From Gimesia aquarii (lineage in GTDB: Bacteria > Planctomycetota > Planctomycetia > Planctomycetales > Planctomycetaceae), in assembly GCF_007748175.1 (NCBI RefSeq), contig NZ_CP037422.1:7089952-7153951 (forward strand): DNA of 64,000 bases, read 5' to 3'. The notes below the pieces were generated by a model. That model saw nothing but the letters and a program-made list of their open reading frames with translations. It was not told where the DNA came from and searched no databases. Made by a program: the position numbers and the translations under genes. Shown here piece after piece: positions 43,566-53,294 of this stretch (positions are counted from its first letter, which is position 1; every line of letters begins with the position of its first letter).

Positions 43566-44581
43566 TAAAATCAAGCTCACTTAGAATTAAACTCTCTTGT
43601 GGAATCGTAGCTGTTCTTTCCACAGTGTTGTTCGGCAATATCGGTTTTGCACAACGATCAACAACAAAGGCGCAACAAAATACAACCGACCCATTTGGTC
43701 AGTCGCTTCAACCAGTCCCTATTCAGCAATATCGTCCAAACCTCAGCAATCCGGCTCGTTCAAACTCCCGTTATATTGGACATTTGTTTGAACATACCAT
43801 CTCGCAGAAACTCCAAAAACTTCGCCAAGAACTCAAGAATGCAAAATCAAATGAACAGAAAGAAGAAGTAGAAAAATCAGTGCGAGAAGCGCTCCTTGAA
43901 TACTTTAACAAGGACATGAAACATCGTGAAGCAGAACTGGAGAAATTAATGTTACGCAGTTCCAAGATGTCAGCAGCACTTGAAAAGCGCGCCGCGGCAA
44001 AAGAACAACTTGTCAATTTGCAACTCAAGTCTTTCAAATATGAAGTGGATGGACTGGGCTTATTTCCAAAACAGGGGATGACTTCCCAGTGGAAGTCATC
44101 AACACGTGCTTACCCCACTTACACTATCGTGAATTCGTTTGACAGCGAAGATCTATACTTGGAAGCAGCAAAACCGAAAATTGACCCATTAAAGACAGCT
44201 ATGAACGCTGTAAATACAATGCTTCAGAAACTACGAAGTGAGAAGTCGGATGAAGGTCGGACCAAAACAACGAGCGAATTGCGCAAAGCACTCAGCAATT
44301 ATTTCGACTTGGATCTGAAAGCTCGACAAAAGGAAATTGATAAAATTAACGCAGGACTCAAAAAGATGCAGACGGGACTCCAGAAACGAGCCGACGCAAA
44401 GGACAATATTGTTGACCTGCAGTTGCAAATTATTGTGAACGAAGCCGAAGGTCTCGGATTTTTCCGCAGCTCTGCATTCAATTCAGCTCAGCATGGAATT
44501 GATCTGAGGTTACCGGCCCTCGATAATTTAGGTCGATCAAAAAAAGATACGTTTTTCCTTCGTAGAAATATTTTACGCTAA
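43562..44581 (+). CDS. Exported coiled-coil protein with an internal duplication
   Basis: A signal peptide (hydrophobic residues about 9-29) leads a 339-residue helical protein. Two repeats of about 95 residues are visible, near 78-175 and 215-312. Shared features are LQKLR, EALLEYF versus KALSNYF, a run of charged heptads, LEKRAAAKEQLVNLQL versus LQKRADAKDNIVDLQL, and a closing EVDGLGLF versus EAEGLGFF. It overlaps the kinase stop by four bases and is probably translated with it. It may be a periplasmic partner of the kinase's outer domain; that is inference. Confidence 0.8.
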   Translation: MIKSSSLRIKLSCGIVAVLSTVLFGNIGFAQRSTTKAQQNTTDPFGQSLQPVPIQQYRPNLSNPARSNSRYIGHLFEHTISQKLQKLRQELKNAKSNEQKEEVEKSVREALLEYFNKDMKHREAELEKLMLRSSKMSAALEKRAAAKEQLVNLQLKSFKYEVDGLGLFPKQGMTSQWKSSTRAYPTYTIVNSFDSEDLYLEAAKPKIDPLKTAMNAVNTMLQKLRSEKSDEGRTKTTSELRKALSNYFDLDLKARQKEIDKINAGLKKMQTGLQKRADAKDNIVDLQLQIIVNEAEGLGFFRSSAFNSAQHGIDLRLPALDNLGRSKKDTFFLRRNILR

Positions 44582-44835
44582 CCTGGAACGAAGTAGCTCG
44601 AAACCAGTAAAGAGACTTCAATTTGGTTACTTCTGGCCGTAAAGCTTAGCCAGTCCACACTGTGTGAAGGAAAGAAATGAGTGGTTCGTATTTGACTGAT
44701 TCTATTCGTTGAGAGTGTTTACACTTTGAGCCTTTTGGGATTTATTTTTCAAATTGGCGTGATATTGTTTCATTCAATCCGCCTATCAGGTAATTAGAAC
44801 ATTTTAACGCTCACACAACACAGAAAGTCAGTCAT

Positions 44836-45222
44836 ATGAGCCAACCATCCGCAACCACTAAAAAAACAGACAAGAAAACACTCATTCTACCACTGCTCAT
44901 CATCAGTATTGGCAGCGGTTGGTTGTTAACAACACTAGGAATCGTTCCCGGTATCAATTGGATCTGGACGCTCGGTCTAGCAGTGGTAGGCCTGCTTTCC
45001 TTTGCCGTCAGTGGTATCGATAAATCAACGGTGGTTATCGGTCCCTTTTTTCTCATCGCCAGTTGCCTTTCCGTTCTACGTCAAACAGGGCGAATCACAT
45101 TAGACGTCGAGGTACCTATTCTTGTCATCGTAGTCGGCTGCCTGCTGTTAATCGCCCGCAGCAAGTCGATTCCACTTCCTGACTGGGTTGTCTTAGAGCC
45201 CAAAGAAAGAGCTAACAAGTAG
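44836..45222 (+). CDS. Small multi-pass membrane protein
   Basis: This 128-residue protein has a polar, Lys-rich N-terminus and four hydrophobic segments (about 17-38, 42-60, 66-85 and 90-108), short loops and a basic/acidic tail. The pattern resembles LiaF-like/DUF5668 membrane modules, but I cannot assign a family. It stands alone, 254 bases after the ECF-kinase operon and before the CoA-transferase gene. Confidence 0.7.
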   Translation: MSQPSATTKKTDKKTLILPLLIISIGSGWLLTTLGIVPGINWIWTLGLAVVGLLSFAVSGIDKSTVVIGPFFLIASCLSVLRQTGRITLDVEVPILVIVVGCLLLIARSKSIPLPDWVVLEPKERANK

Positions 45223-45335
45223 TATCTCTTCTACTTAAAAACGAAATTTGTGCTACCACGTTCAATCCGCTATTATCTCTCAGGTCAGAAAGATGAATCA
45301 GGAATGAATACCTTAGAGATCAGGCACAATTCAAA

Positions 45336-46826
45336 ATGCATGGAACCGAAACACAACAACGCATTTTTAATGAAATCGTTGAACCATTGGAAATCGATTT
45401 TGATACGGAAAGTCCCCTCGAAATTATCCAGAAACCGGGATATATCGATTCTCCGGTTGCGACACATGATTTCGCAGCGGCAGCACTAGGAGCATTTGGA
45501 AAAGCAACCGCTACGGTCGGCCAGATGAGAGGACTGGGCTCACAAGCGATTCGTGTCGATCGTCGGCATGCAGGATTGATATTAAATTCGGTTGCCTATC
45601 ATTTTCAAGAGGGTTGGCAGCTCGATATTTCTCCCGTACACACGCCTGTGAATAACTTTTTCCAAACTAAGGATCGTCGGCATGTGATGTATAACGGAGC
45701 CTACACTCACTTACGGGAAGGGATTCTCAAGTTTCTGAACTGTGTGGGAACGCATGACGCGATTGCGCAGGCAACCTTACAATATGACGCGCAAGACCTA
45801 GAAGACCAACTTTCCGAACTAGGGCTTTGCACTTCCATCGTCCGAGACAAGGAAGAATGGCTGGCCCATCCACAAGGTAAAGCCATTGCAACGAGACCTG
45901 TGATTGAATTGACGAAAATTGCCGATGGTCAACCGGAACCATTTACAGAAGATGCCATTCGTCCGCTCGAAAAAACGAGAGTACTTGAATTCGCACGAGT
46001 GCTTGCAGGACCAACTATAGGCCGTAGTCTGGCCGAACAAGGAGCGGACGTCATTCACGGACGCCATCCTTATCTGGATCACATTTTCCCATTTGAAATA
46101 GAAACCGGTTGGGGTAAGAAATCCGCGTACTTGGATTATCAGTCCCAGCGCGACCGTAACCATATTTTCCAATTACTCGAAACCGCGGATGTATTCATTG
46201 ATGGTCTTCGACATGGCGCAATGAAGCAGGCAGGCTTTACGATTGAGGAATTGATACAACGAAAAAAGAATTTGATCATAGTACAACTGGACTGTTATGG
46301 ATTTCAAGGACCGTGGGCAGAGCGCCGCGGCTGGGAACAACTGGCACAGAGTTGTACCGGCCTCGCCAAAATCCACAGTGCAGGAAAAGAACGACTTAGT
46401 CTGATTCCAGCTTATTTTAACGATTACGGCACGGGAATTTTGGGAGCTCTGGGTGTGACGGCGGCACTCATACGTCGTGCTACAGAGGGAGGAAGCTGGC
46501 TCGTCCGTGTGGCTCTCGCCAAGACCGCAATGCTGGCAACCCGATACCACAATAATACCGAGACCCCTGTGCCGATCAGCCAGGAAGACCTTGAAACATA
46601 TCTGATCGATCAGGATAGTCGCCTCGGTCTGCTTACGCGGGTGGCACCACCGATCCAATTCGAACGCACCCCTTCATTAAGCGCCCGAGCAGGTACTGCT
46701 CCAGGTTCAGACACATTGAACCTGGATTGGGACAATACTTTTTCAAGTTCAAAAGAGATTCCCCATCGCCCCACAGAAATTTTCAGGCAGAAACAAGTAC
46801 ACTGGAAAGCAAATCAGACTTTATAA
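45336..46826 (+). CDS. CoA-transferase family III (CaiB/BaiF-like) protein
   Basis: Family III CoA-transferases exchange CoA between acyl-CoA and a free acid. The 496-residue protein has the family core in its C-terminal half: RPLEKTRVLEFARVLAGPTIGRSLAEQGADVI, ETADVFIDGLRHGAMK and GFQGPWAERRGWEQLAQSCTG. The N-terminal half (about 1-205, with NNFFQTKDRRHVMYNGAY and EEWLAHPQGKAIATRP) resembles the C-terminal part of the fold, an arrangement seen in a subset of the family. I could not identify the catalytic Asp with confidence, so the substrate and even activity are open. Confidence 0.85.
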   Translation: MHGTETQQRIFNEIVEPLEIDFDTESPLEIIQKPGYIDSPVATHDFAAAALGAFGKATATVGQMRGLGSQAIRVDRRHAGLILNSVAYHFQEGWQLDISPVHTPVNNFFQTKDRRHVMYNGAYTHLREGILKFLNCVGTHDAIAQATLQYDAQDLEDQLSELGLCTSIVRDKEEWLAHPQGKAIATRPVIELTKIADGQPEPFTEDAIRPLEKTRVLEFARVLAGPTIGRSLAEQGADVIHGRHPYLDHIFPFEIETGWGKKSAYLDYQSQRDRNHIFQLLETADVFIDGLRHGAMKQAGFTIEELIQRKKNLIIVQLDCYGFQGPWAERRGWEQLAQSCTGLAKIHSAGKERLSLIPAYFNDYGTGILGALGVTAALIRRATEGGSWLVRVALAKTAMLATRYHNNTETPVPISQEDLETYLIDQDSRLGLLTRVAPPIQFERTPSLSARAGTAPGSDTLNLDWDNTFSSSKEIPHRPTEIFRQKQVHWKANQTL

Positions 46827-46851
46827 AAAGGTTCTGCTCTGACAAATTTAC

Positions 46852-48555
46852 TTACTTCTTCTTAAGGGTCAACCATAGATAAGGCAGTTTGAGATCGGGT
46901 TTCGGGCGGGCTGTGTTGCGTTTGGGGCTGATGCCTTTGATGACAGCACTCGCGGTGCGCACTTTTGTTTTGTCTTTCAGGCTGATACCTTTGATTTCGA
47001 TGGGTCCTTGAAAGACCACATCGGGTTTGGCTTCCAGTTTCAGTTTGACTGATTTCCCCGTCTTTTCTTTGACTTTAGAAACGATTGTTTTACAAGTCGC
47101 CCCTTTTGGTAAACCAGCCAGGCTGATTTCAATATCATCGTTAAAGCGGGGGCTCAGACGATTGATCGTGACTTCAATCTCTAAAGGTTTTTCGCCCGTC
47201 GTTAAAGTGTATTGTTCTTCAGGCGTTTGCAGTTCGAAATTGGCCTCGGTCGGGTGAATCGATAACAAGTAGACGTGGCGAAACCCACCATGTTGATAAC
47301 GATCAGTCACTTGCAGACGATATTCACCATCTGCGGGAATGCTATAGTCGAATCGCGCGTCAAAATGATTTCGCACGGGATCGTCAACTTCTTTCAAAAG
47401 CTTGCCTTTGGCATCAAACAGTTTCAAATGGGCATCCAGAGGATAACCCATTGTATGCGAGTCTACTTTGAATGTTAGCTTCTCACCTTTCTTAGCAGTG
47501 AAGTGATAAACATCGATTTCTTCTGGTTTCGATATTTTCCCAGTGATACTTGTGGGAATGGAAAGCGGCTGCCCTTTTTCCTGTTGGCTCTCGTTTGACT
47601 CCAGTAGAGTCGGCGTTGTGCTCATAGGAATTTTTAACCAATTCGCTAACTGAGGATTGCTGATCAAAGCAGTTGAATTGGTTTCATCTTTGTTAGGTTG
47701 ATGTGACCTGAGATGGTCGGGAAGATTCCAGCCTTCCAGTCTCACTGGTTTGGAAGCTGACTTATGATAGGCAAGTGGCAAACTATGATCGACAAAAGGA
47801 CCAGTCGAAAAAGTAAGGCGATAGATGTAAGAACCACTGCCTGCAAAACGAATGGTACTGTTAGGATCAGCGGGAAACGCAAACGTCCTGATATAATAGG
47901 TTCCCTCTTCAGGAGCAGTAAACACAATTCGCGGATCAAACCAAAGTGTATCATCAATCAAAGACAGCACAGTCCCGCGATGATTGAGAATCTGCAATAC
48001 TCCATCCATTGGTGAACCAAGCTGTTCATTGGCGGTTTGAGAAACCACCAAAGTTTGTCCTTTTTTCAATGCAACGGAATAAGTATCAACGTCTCCACTT
48101 TTCGATAATACTCCGTTGATGGTAACAGCCGGCTGTGGGCATTTTTGTGCATGAGCCAGATCATTGTTAGGCTCGGTTTCTGATTGTTCGGGAAGTGTGC
48201 CCACAAGGAACGGTCGAATTCCTGAAGCCCCCTCTGCATTATGAAATCGTAACCAATACAATCCGGGCTTTGCAGAAGCATCAATTTGAATCGTAATCTG
48301 TTTTTCTTTGCCTTTGGCCGGTTTCTTCGGAATCATCACCATTAAGCCAGGAGCAGAAGTCCAAACCGAAACCGGTAACGTTCCCAGGTTTTTGTCAATG
48401 GTCACATCTACTTTCTGACCGACTTGGCCTCCTGCCGGATTCAAATAACGAATGTCAGGCGGTGCTGCCATAGAAGAAGAAAACAGACCGAGAACACATG
48501 ATATCGAAAGGACAACAGGCAAAATCCGCGCGGTAGATGACATCGGTAAGATCAT
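46852..48555 (-). CDS. Secreted protein with PPC (bacterial pre-peptidase C-terminal) domains
   Basis: A signal peptide (about residues 10-30, ending near SMAAPPDIR) is followed by an Ig-like/TIG start (YLNPAGGQVGQKVDVTI) and two PPC-type beta domains. The first lies near 125-255 (EPNNDLAHAQ, SGDVDTYSVALKKGQTLVV, GTYYIRTF); the second near 330-440 (EEIDVYHFTAKKGEKLTFKVD, DGEYRLQVTDR). The C-terminal part is beta-rich. It is the last gene of an operon with DUF1549/DUF1553 and DUF1501 proteins, a set repeated many times in planctomycete genomes. Probably a surface or periplasmic adhesion/binding module. Confidence 0.88.
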   Translation of the reverse strand: MILPMSSTARILPVVLSISCVLGLFSSSMAAPPDIRYLNPAGGQVGQKVDVTIDKNLGTLPVSVWTSAPGLMVMIPKKPAKGKEKQITIQIDASAKPGLYWLRFHNAEGASGIRPFLVGTLPEQSETEPNNDLAHAQKCPQPAVTINGVLSKSGDVDTYSVALKKGQTLVVSQTANEQLGSPMDGVLQILNHRGTVLSLIDDTLWFDPRIVFTAPEEGTYYIRTFAFPADPNSTIRFAGSGSYIYRLTFSTGPFVDHSLPLAYHKSASKPVRLEGWNLPDHLRSHQPNKDETNSTALISNPQLANWLKIPMSTTPTLLESNESQQEKGQPLSIPTSITGKISKPEEIDVYHFTAKKGEKLTFKVDSHTMGYPLDAHLKLFDAKGKLLKEVDDPVRNHFDARFDYSIPADGEYRLQVTDRYQHGGFRHVYLLSIHPTEANFELQTPEEQYTLTTGEKPLEIEVTINRLSPRFNDDIEISLAGLPKGATCKTIVSKVKEKTGKSVKLKLEAKPDVVFQGPIEIKGISLKDKTKVRTASAVIKGISPKRNTARPKPDLKLPYLWLTLKKK

Positions 48556-48576
48556 TCTCAGTCAGGTTCAAAATTT

Positions 48577-49914
48577 TTATACGAATAGCTCGGGAATCGG
48601 AGTCGGGTCGCTCACCAAGTGCGACGGACGTCCCTCCGGTGTATACAGGACTTTGTCAGGATCGATGCCCATCTTAGTGTAAATGGTTGAGACAAAGTTT
48701 TCAGGGGAGAGTACGCGTTCGACTGCAGAGTAACCGGCTTTGTCGGTTGCCCCAAGTGCCAAGCCACCGGGAACACCGCCACCCGCCATCAAAACTGACA
48801 TCGCATTCGACCAGTGATCGCGACCGCCGCCTGGATTGATTTTGGGAGTACGCCCGAATTCACCTAACGCCAGCACCATGGTCGTTTCCAATAAACCACG
48901 CTCGTCGAGATCTTCAATCAGCGTTGCGATGGTATTTTCGAAGGCAGGCATTCTTGAATTGAATGTCTTAAACAAACTACCATGATGGTCCCAACCACCC
49001 TCATACAGGGTGATGAAGGGCACACCCGCTTCTGAAAGCCGACGGGCTAGGAGAGCACGCTGACCAAAAGAAGTGCGTCCATATTTGTCACGCAGTTTGC
49101 CTGGCTCACTCTCAATTTGAAACGCTTTTTGTGCTTCAGTCGATGCAACCAGGCTATAACCCTGCTCGTAATATTCATCCAAATTCGCAACCGGATCACC
49201 GGCAACTTTGTCTTTGATACGTTTAAGTTGATCTACCTGTTCCCTTAAATTGCGACGGCCTTGATAACGCGCATCGGTCAAACCACTGGGAAGCGCCAGA
49301 TCACGCACACGGAAGCCTTTGCTATTAGGATTGTCAGAAACGACAAAGGGTGCATATTTAGCACCCAGGAAATTGGGTCCACCGGAACGCGACATACGCG
49401 GCATAGAGAAATACGCAGGCAAATTATTCGTCGTCGGTTTTTGATGTGCGACGACCGAGCCCATACTGGGATGAAAACTCACATAAGAACCACAGCCCAC
49501 TGGAATACGTGGTGGTGCACCGGTCATCATATAGTGATTACCGGCACCATGATTTCCCTGATTGTGACGGATCGAACGAATCACTGTATATTTATCAAAG
49601 ATAGAAGCCAATCGCGTCATATGTTGCGAAAACTGAACTCCGGGAACTTTGGTCGCAATCGGATTAAATTCACCACGGATTTCCACGGGAGCCTCTGGCT
49701 TAGGGTCAAACGTCTCATAATGAGTCGGACCGCCGTCCATCCAAATTAGAATCACACTCTTGGCTTTCGCCTTCGGTTGTTGAGCAGTAGTCCCTTTGGC
49801 GAGTGACTGCAAACGCAAGAGATCGACCATTCCCAAACCTGTTAGCGCACCCAAGCCCAGTTGCAAACAATTCCGTCTAGTGATTCCATTACAATTTTTT
49901 GAAACGTTTTTCAT
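48577..49914 (-). CDS. DUF1501 protein, Tat-exported, sulfatase-like fold
   Basis: TRRNCLQLGLGALTGLGMVD near residues 12-31 is a twin-arginine signal. The body carries planctomycete DUF1501 motifs: VILIWMDGGPTHYETFDPKP, IRSIRHNQGNHGAGNHYMMTG, LYEGGWDHHGSLF, and LALGEFGRTPKIN followed by GGRDHW. The fold is related to alkaline phosphatase/sulfatases, but the substrate is unknown. At 445 residues it is typical. It is 21 bases upstream of the PPC gene and 56 bases downstream of the DUF1549/DUF1553 gene; DUF1501 and DUF1549/1553 proteins are habitually paired. Confidence 0.93.
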   Translation of the reverse strand: MKNVSKNCNGITRRNCLQLGLGALTGLGMVDLLRLQSLAKGTTAQQPKAKAKSVILIWMDGGPTHYETFDPKPEAPVEIRGEFNPIATKVPGVQFSQHMTRLASIFDKYTVIRSIRHNQGNHGAGNHYMMTGAPPRIPVGCGSYVSFHPSMGSVVAHQKPTTNNLPAYFSMPRMSRSGGPNFLGAKYAPFVVSDNPNSKGFRVRDLALPSGLTDARYQGRRNLREQVDQLKRIKDKVAGDPVANLDEYYEQGYSLVASTEAQKAFQIESEPGKLRDKYGRTSFGQRALLARRLSEAGVPFITLYEGGWDHHGSLFKTFNSRMPAFENTIATLIEDLDERGLLETTMVLALGEFGRTPKINPGGGRDHWSNAMSVLMAGGGVPGGLALGATDKAGYSAVERVLSPENFVSTIYTKMGIDPDKVLYTPEGRPSHLVSDPTPIPELFV

Positions 49915-49970
49915 TTCTGGTCCTGTTACTTTTGTTGTAAGTCAACCATTCACTGTAAGAGTAGGGGACT

Positions 49971-52433
49971 CTAGTTTTTGAAAAGGTACTCCGGAGTATT
50001 CAATAAAGCCCACATCAAATCTTCAATTACTTGCTGACGATTCGCCCCTTCTTTTTCAAAAAGGGAGCGTCCGAGTCGTTTTTCTTCTAATGTCGGATAG
50101 CGCGAATAGGCCGTTAAATATAACTCTTCCATAATTTGATCGGGAGTCATTTTGCTCTTGGCCCACTTGGCACAATTTCCTGTTGATGACTGAATGCGAG
50201 AATATAACTCGCGTGAATTCATCATATGCAATACCTGCACCACTGTTGTTTCCGTAGTCCGTTCACAGGGAGGATCCTGATTGGGATCGGGCCGTCCAAA
50301 CGAATCCAGGAATACTGAACTCACACGATGCGTCCAAAGCTGCTTAGCCGTTGAATTGGCGGGCATCGCGACAAATGAATCAGGAACACCGATCAGTTCA
50401 CTGATGCTATCCAGCAAAACTTCTGCTCGCAGACGTTGACGGTAATATCGCGAATAATTGCGTCCATCGCCTACATTGGTTTCATTGGGTAGCGAACTCA
50501 AACTGTAAACGTACGAACTAAGAATCGCTTTAATGTATTTTTTTTGATCAAATTTCTGATCTCGGAAATACTGCCCCAACGCCTTTACCAGTGGTGCATT
50601 AGAGGGAGGATTACTTTCTCTGAAATCATCGATAGGTTCTACAATTCCGCGACCCATCAGATCGGCCCAGATACGATTCGCACTCACTTCTGCAAAGAAA
50701 TGATTCTGTGGCGAAGTGATCCAGTCAGCCAGCACTTCTCTAGGATCCTGATCCGGTTTTATTTTAGGAACTTCTCCGAACAAGGGGCGTGGCTCAAGTA
50801 CTGCGTTGGTAAGTGGATGTTTGACACTTCCTGAATTCGCAGTAAACACAATTTCTTCTGATCCCGAAATCGGAGTTGAGATTCCACGGCCTTTGCGACC
50901 TACCTTTGCAAAGTAGGCAGCGAAGCTGTAGAAATCATCCTGCCCCCAGATTTCTGAAGGATGGTGATGACATTGAGCACAACTTAATCGGATTCCAAGA
51001 AAGATCTGACTGACCGCTGTCGTTAGCTCCTTTGGCTCACGTCGATCGCGAAATAATGTTACCGCGCCATTGTGCCAGGTTCCCCCGCGAGCTGTTAGTA
51101 ATTCACGCGTAAATTGATCCAGAGGCTTATTCTGGTGAAACGACTCTCGAATCCAGGCATCGAAGTTCAGCACGGTTTTGATACCAACTCGGTAAGGGTT
51201 CGGTCGCAACATATCAGCCCATTTGTTGGCCCAATGATCGCCAAACTCTGGTTGCTCCAAATAATAATCAATCAATCGCTCTCGTTTTTTGGGAGAGGGG
51301 TCTTGTAGAAATGCCCGTGCTTCTTCTGCGGTGGGAGTTCTACCTATGGTATCAAGAGCCACCCGCCGTAAAAATGTGGCATCATTCACAGGCTCAGAAG
51401 GTTTGAGTCCATATTTCTTGAGTTTATCCCAAACCAGACCATCAATAAAATTAAGTCGCGGCAACTTTGTATAGTAACTATCGGGTACAGAATTCTTTGA
51501 GGGAACTGTGACACTCAGTGAAGCAAAGTTCCCCATATAGCGGGCCATAATGGAGGCTTCACCCATCAACGAACCAGCGGTCACCAGCCCTTCTTCATTC
51601 ACCGAAACATAGACACTGTCACTCGACATGTATTCTGCAAGATCGGTGACATCGCGTGTGGAGCCATCGCTATAATAGGCAGTGACTACCATTTGTTGTT
51701 TGGTTTTAGGCTGCATGATGCGCTCAGTGGGCTGTGCCGAAATCTTAACGAGTTTCGGTGCATCCGCGACTGATCGGGTGGCTCCTTCTGTGATCCATTG
51801 TTGCATAAGCTCAAAGTAAGGAGTGCCTGCCAGTAGTCGCTTGCCACCACCATGGGGAATTTTCCCAGCTCCCTTCTGCAACACCAGGCTCTGTTCGGGC
51901 GCCAGGGGAAACGCGCGTCGTCCACGCGATTCTTTAGTCAGTGCGTTAAAATCAAATTCTGGATCGAAGGCGAACATGGATAATTGAAATCCACCCTGAC
52001 CGCGTTGCTTTCCGTGACACGAACCACCATTACAGTGAAAACGGGAAAATAGTGGGTGCACATCACGCTCAAAGTCGATCAAAGTTTGTTTATCAAACTC
52101 TTTTACTTCAACAGGCACTTTGATCTGTTGATCGCCATCAAAAATTGTGACTGTGGCAGAGCCGTTGGAAAGAGGCTGAATCACTCCCGCTGTAGATACC
52201 TGAATGACATTGGTCTGATCAGATTGAAACCGTACGTCTCGTGTTCGGTCAACAGTCTGATCATTCTTGATACGAGAAACGAGTAACTGCTGGCGAGATC
52301 GTTTGCCGATAAGCACGACCTTTTCGGGATGAACAGAAAGTGAAGCTGCCTTTGGTCGTACTTCCGCTGCTTTTGCAGAAAGAGCAGAAAGTAAAATCAT
52401 GCAACCAAGGCATTGATAGAGTAGAGACTTCAT
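49971..52433 (-). CDS. DUF1549/DUF1553 protein with Ig-like (Big_2) N-terminus and heme-type Cys motifs
   Basis: A signal peptide leads an 820-residue exported protein. Ig-like beta regions (about 25-110 and 230-310, with SAGVIQPLSNGSATVTIFDG) flank CNGGSCHG near residue 135, a C-x4-CH heme-like site. DUF1549 (about 335-530) contains RRVALDTIGRTPT and a second CAQCHHHP site; DUF1553 (about 565-800) has SANRIWADLMGRGIVEP, RLRAEVLLDSISE and LMWALLNTPEYLFKN at the end. These proteins are planctomycete hallmarks, thought to act with DUF1501 partners outside the cytoplasm, possibly in redox chemistry on polymers. The function is not proven. Confidence 0.92.
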   Translation of the reverse strand: MKSLLYQCLGCMILLSALSAKAAEVRPKAASLSVHPEKVVLIGKRSRQQLLVSRIKNDQTVDRTRDVRFQSDQTNVIQVSTAGVIQPLSNGSATVTIFDGDQQIKVPVEVKEFDKQTLIDFERDVHPLFSRFHCNGGSCHGKQRGQGGFQLSMFAFDPEFDFNALTKESRGRRAFPLAPEQSLVLQKGAGKIPHGGGKRLLAGTPYFELMQQWITEGATRSVADAPKLVKISAQPTERIMQPKTKQQMVVTAYYSDGSTRDVTDLAEYMSSDSVYVSVNEEGLVTAGSLMGEASIMARYMGNFASLSVTVPSKNSVPDSYYTKLPRLNFIDGLVWDKLKKYGLKPSEPVNDATFLRRVALDTIGRTPTAEEARAFLQDPSPKKRERLIDYYLEQPEFGDHWANKWADMLRPNPYRVGIKTVLNFDAWIRESFHQNKPLDQFTRELLTARGGTWHNGAVTLFRDRREPKELTTAVSQIFLGIRLSCAQCHHHPSEIWGQDDFYSFAAYFAKVGRKGRGISTPISGSEEIVFTANSGSVKHPLTNAVLEPRPLFGEVPKIKPDQDPREVLADWITSPQNHFFAEVSANRIWADLMGRGIVEPIDDFRESNPPSNAPLVKALGQYFRDQKFDQKKYIKAILSSYVYSLSSLPNETNVGDGRNYSRYYRQRLRAEVLLDSISELIGVPDSFVAMPANSTAKQLWTHRVSSVFLDSFGRPDPNQDPPCERTTETTVVQVLHMMNSRELYSRIQSSTGNCAKWAKSKMTPDQIMEELYLTAYSRYPTLEEKRLGRSLFEKEGANRQQVIEDLMWALLNTPEYLFKN

Positions 52434-52751
52434 CTCGAGGTTCTATCCCAAAATCAAAAGGAAGGATACGCTGTGAGGTTTGGTGGTAGCAGTGCTACGG
52501 GGAAAGTTGGGAAGGTAGTAACCGCAGACACTAAAAACACAAAAGCAGTCCCAATAGCACTGTATTTCGATCTTCTGTGTGCCTACTTATATATTCTCTC
52601 TTATATATCGTATTCGTCAACTTTCATTTGACAACTTTATTTATGAAACCCTTTTTAGGATACCTTATCTGAATAGTAAAAACTACCTTTTCTTTCAAAA
52701 AACAATCCATCTGTACACATTCCTTGGATCTTCTTCTAATGATCGTTGCAC
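52434..52751. other. Intergenic region upstream of the DUF1549 operon
   Basis: It should hold the minus-strand promoter of the DUF1549/DUF1501/PPC operon. GTCAA (52616-52620) and TTGAC (52628-52632) form an inverted repeat around a 7-base spacer. TTATATAT occurs twice in direct orientation nearby (about 52587-52608). I could not settle a -10 element. No gene is supported. Confidence 0.45.
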
Positions 52752-53294
52752 TCAAACCAGTTTTTGAAGCTCTGATTTGAGGTAACTGATCTTATCCTTG
52801 ATCGCGAAATTCGCATTCCAAGGCTGTGGGAAAAGAATTGCCTGACCACCATGCTCACGAAACAGATCGATATTTTTATGCTGATCGTCCACGAGCACTA
52901 CATCTGGTTTTGCCAGAAGGTACTTTTGCGTACCAATCATAAAATCCATGAAGTGTGGCTCATCGAAATGATGTCGCAACCATTCGACTTTGGCCGAAGC
53001 ACAAGCCGCACTACGACTTGGTGAAGTACTGATGGTAAATGGAGCCGTTGCTCTCAGCACAGCCAGTAACTCTTTGAGCCAGGGGTAAGGAGGAAAATTT
53101 TTCCAAAATTGGCCCCCCAAAGCATCGACGGGTTTCCAGAATTCATCTTTCGTCATACCTACAACACCTGCATAATCGGCTTCTCCCTCGGGCCAATGAT
53201 CGGCCAGATGTTCCTGACCATGTAGCTCCAGGATCGAACCCATAAAATCGGCGATCACCCCATCCATGTCTAATAATATATGTCGTACAGCCAT
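52752..53294 (-). CDS. 5'(3')-deoxyribonucleotidase-like HAD phosphatase
   Basis: This 180-residue HAD-fold protein has motif I HILLDMDGVIADF (nucleophile Asp and acid/base Asp), a motif II Ser/Thr region at FTISTSPSRS, a Lys at AKPDVVLVDD, and motif III Asp pair VDDQHKN. The pattern matches the NT5C family, which dephosphorylates deoxynucleoside monophosphates. I chose the ATG at 53294, which places motif I close to the N-terminus as usual; an upstream start at 53360 would add 22 unrelated residues. It diverges from the Rieske-PSP1 gene, with about 90 bases between starts. Confidence 0.85.
   Translation of the reverse strand: MAVRHILLDMDGVIADFMGSILELHGQEHLADHWPEGEADYAGVVGMTKDEFWKPVDALGGQFWKNFPPYPWLKELLAVLRATAPFTISTSPSRSAACASAKVEWLRHHFDEPHFMDFMIGTQKYLLAKPDVVLVDDQHKNIDLFREHGGQAILFPQPWNANFAIKDKISYLKSELQKLV

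Noticed and set aside
45250..45489. Open frame of 79 codons upstream of the CoA-transferase
   Set aside because: It overlaps the CoA-transferase start in another frame and has no recognisable features.
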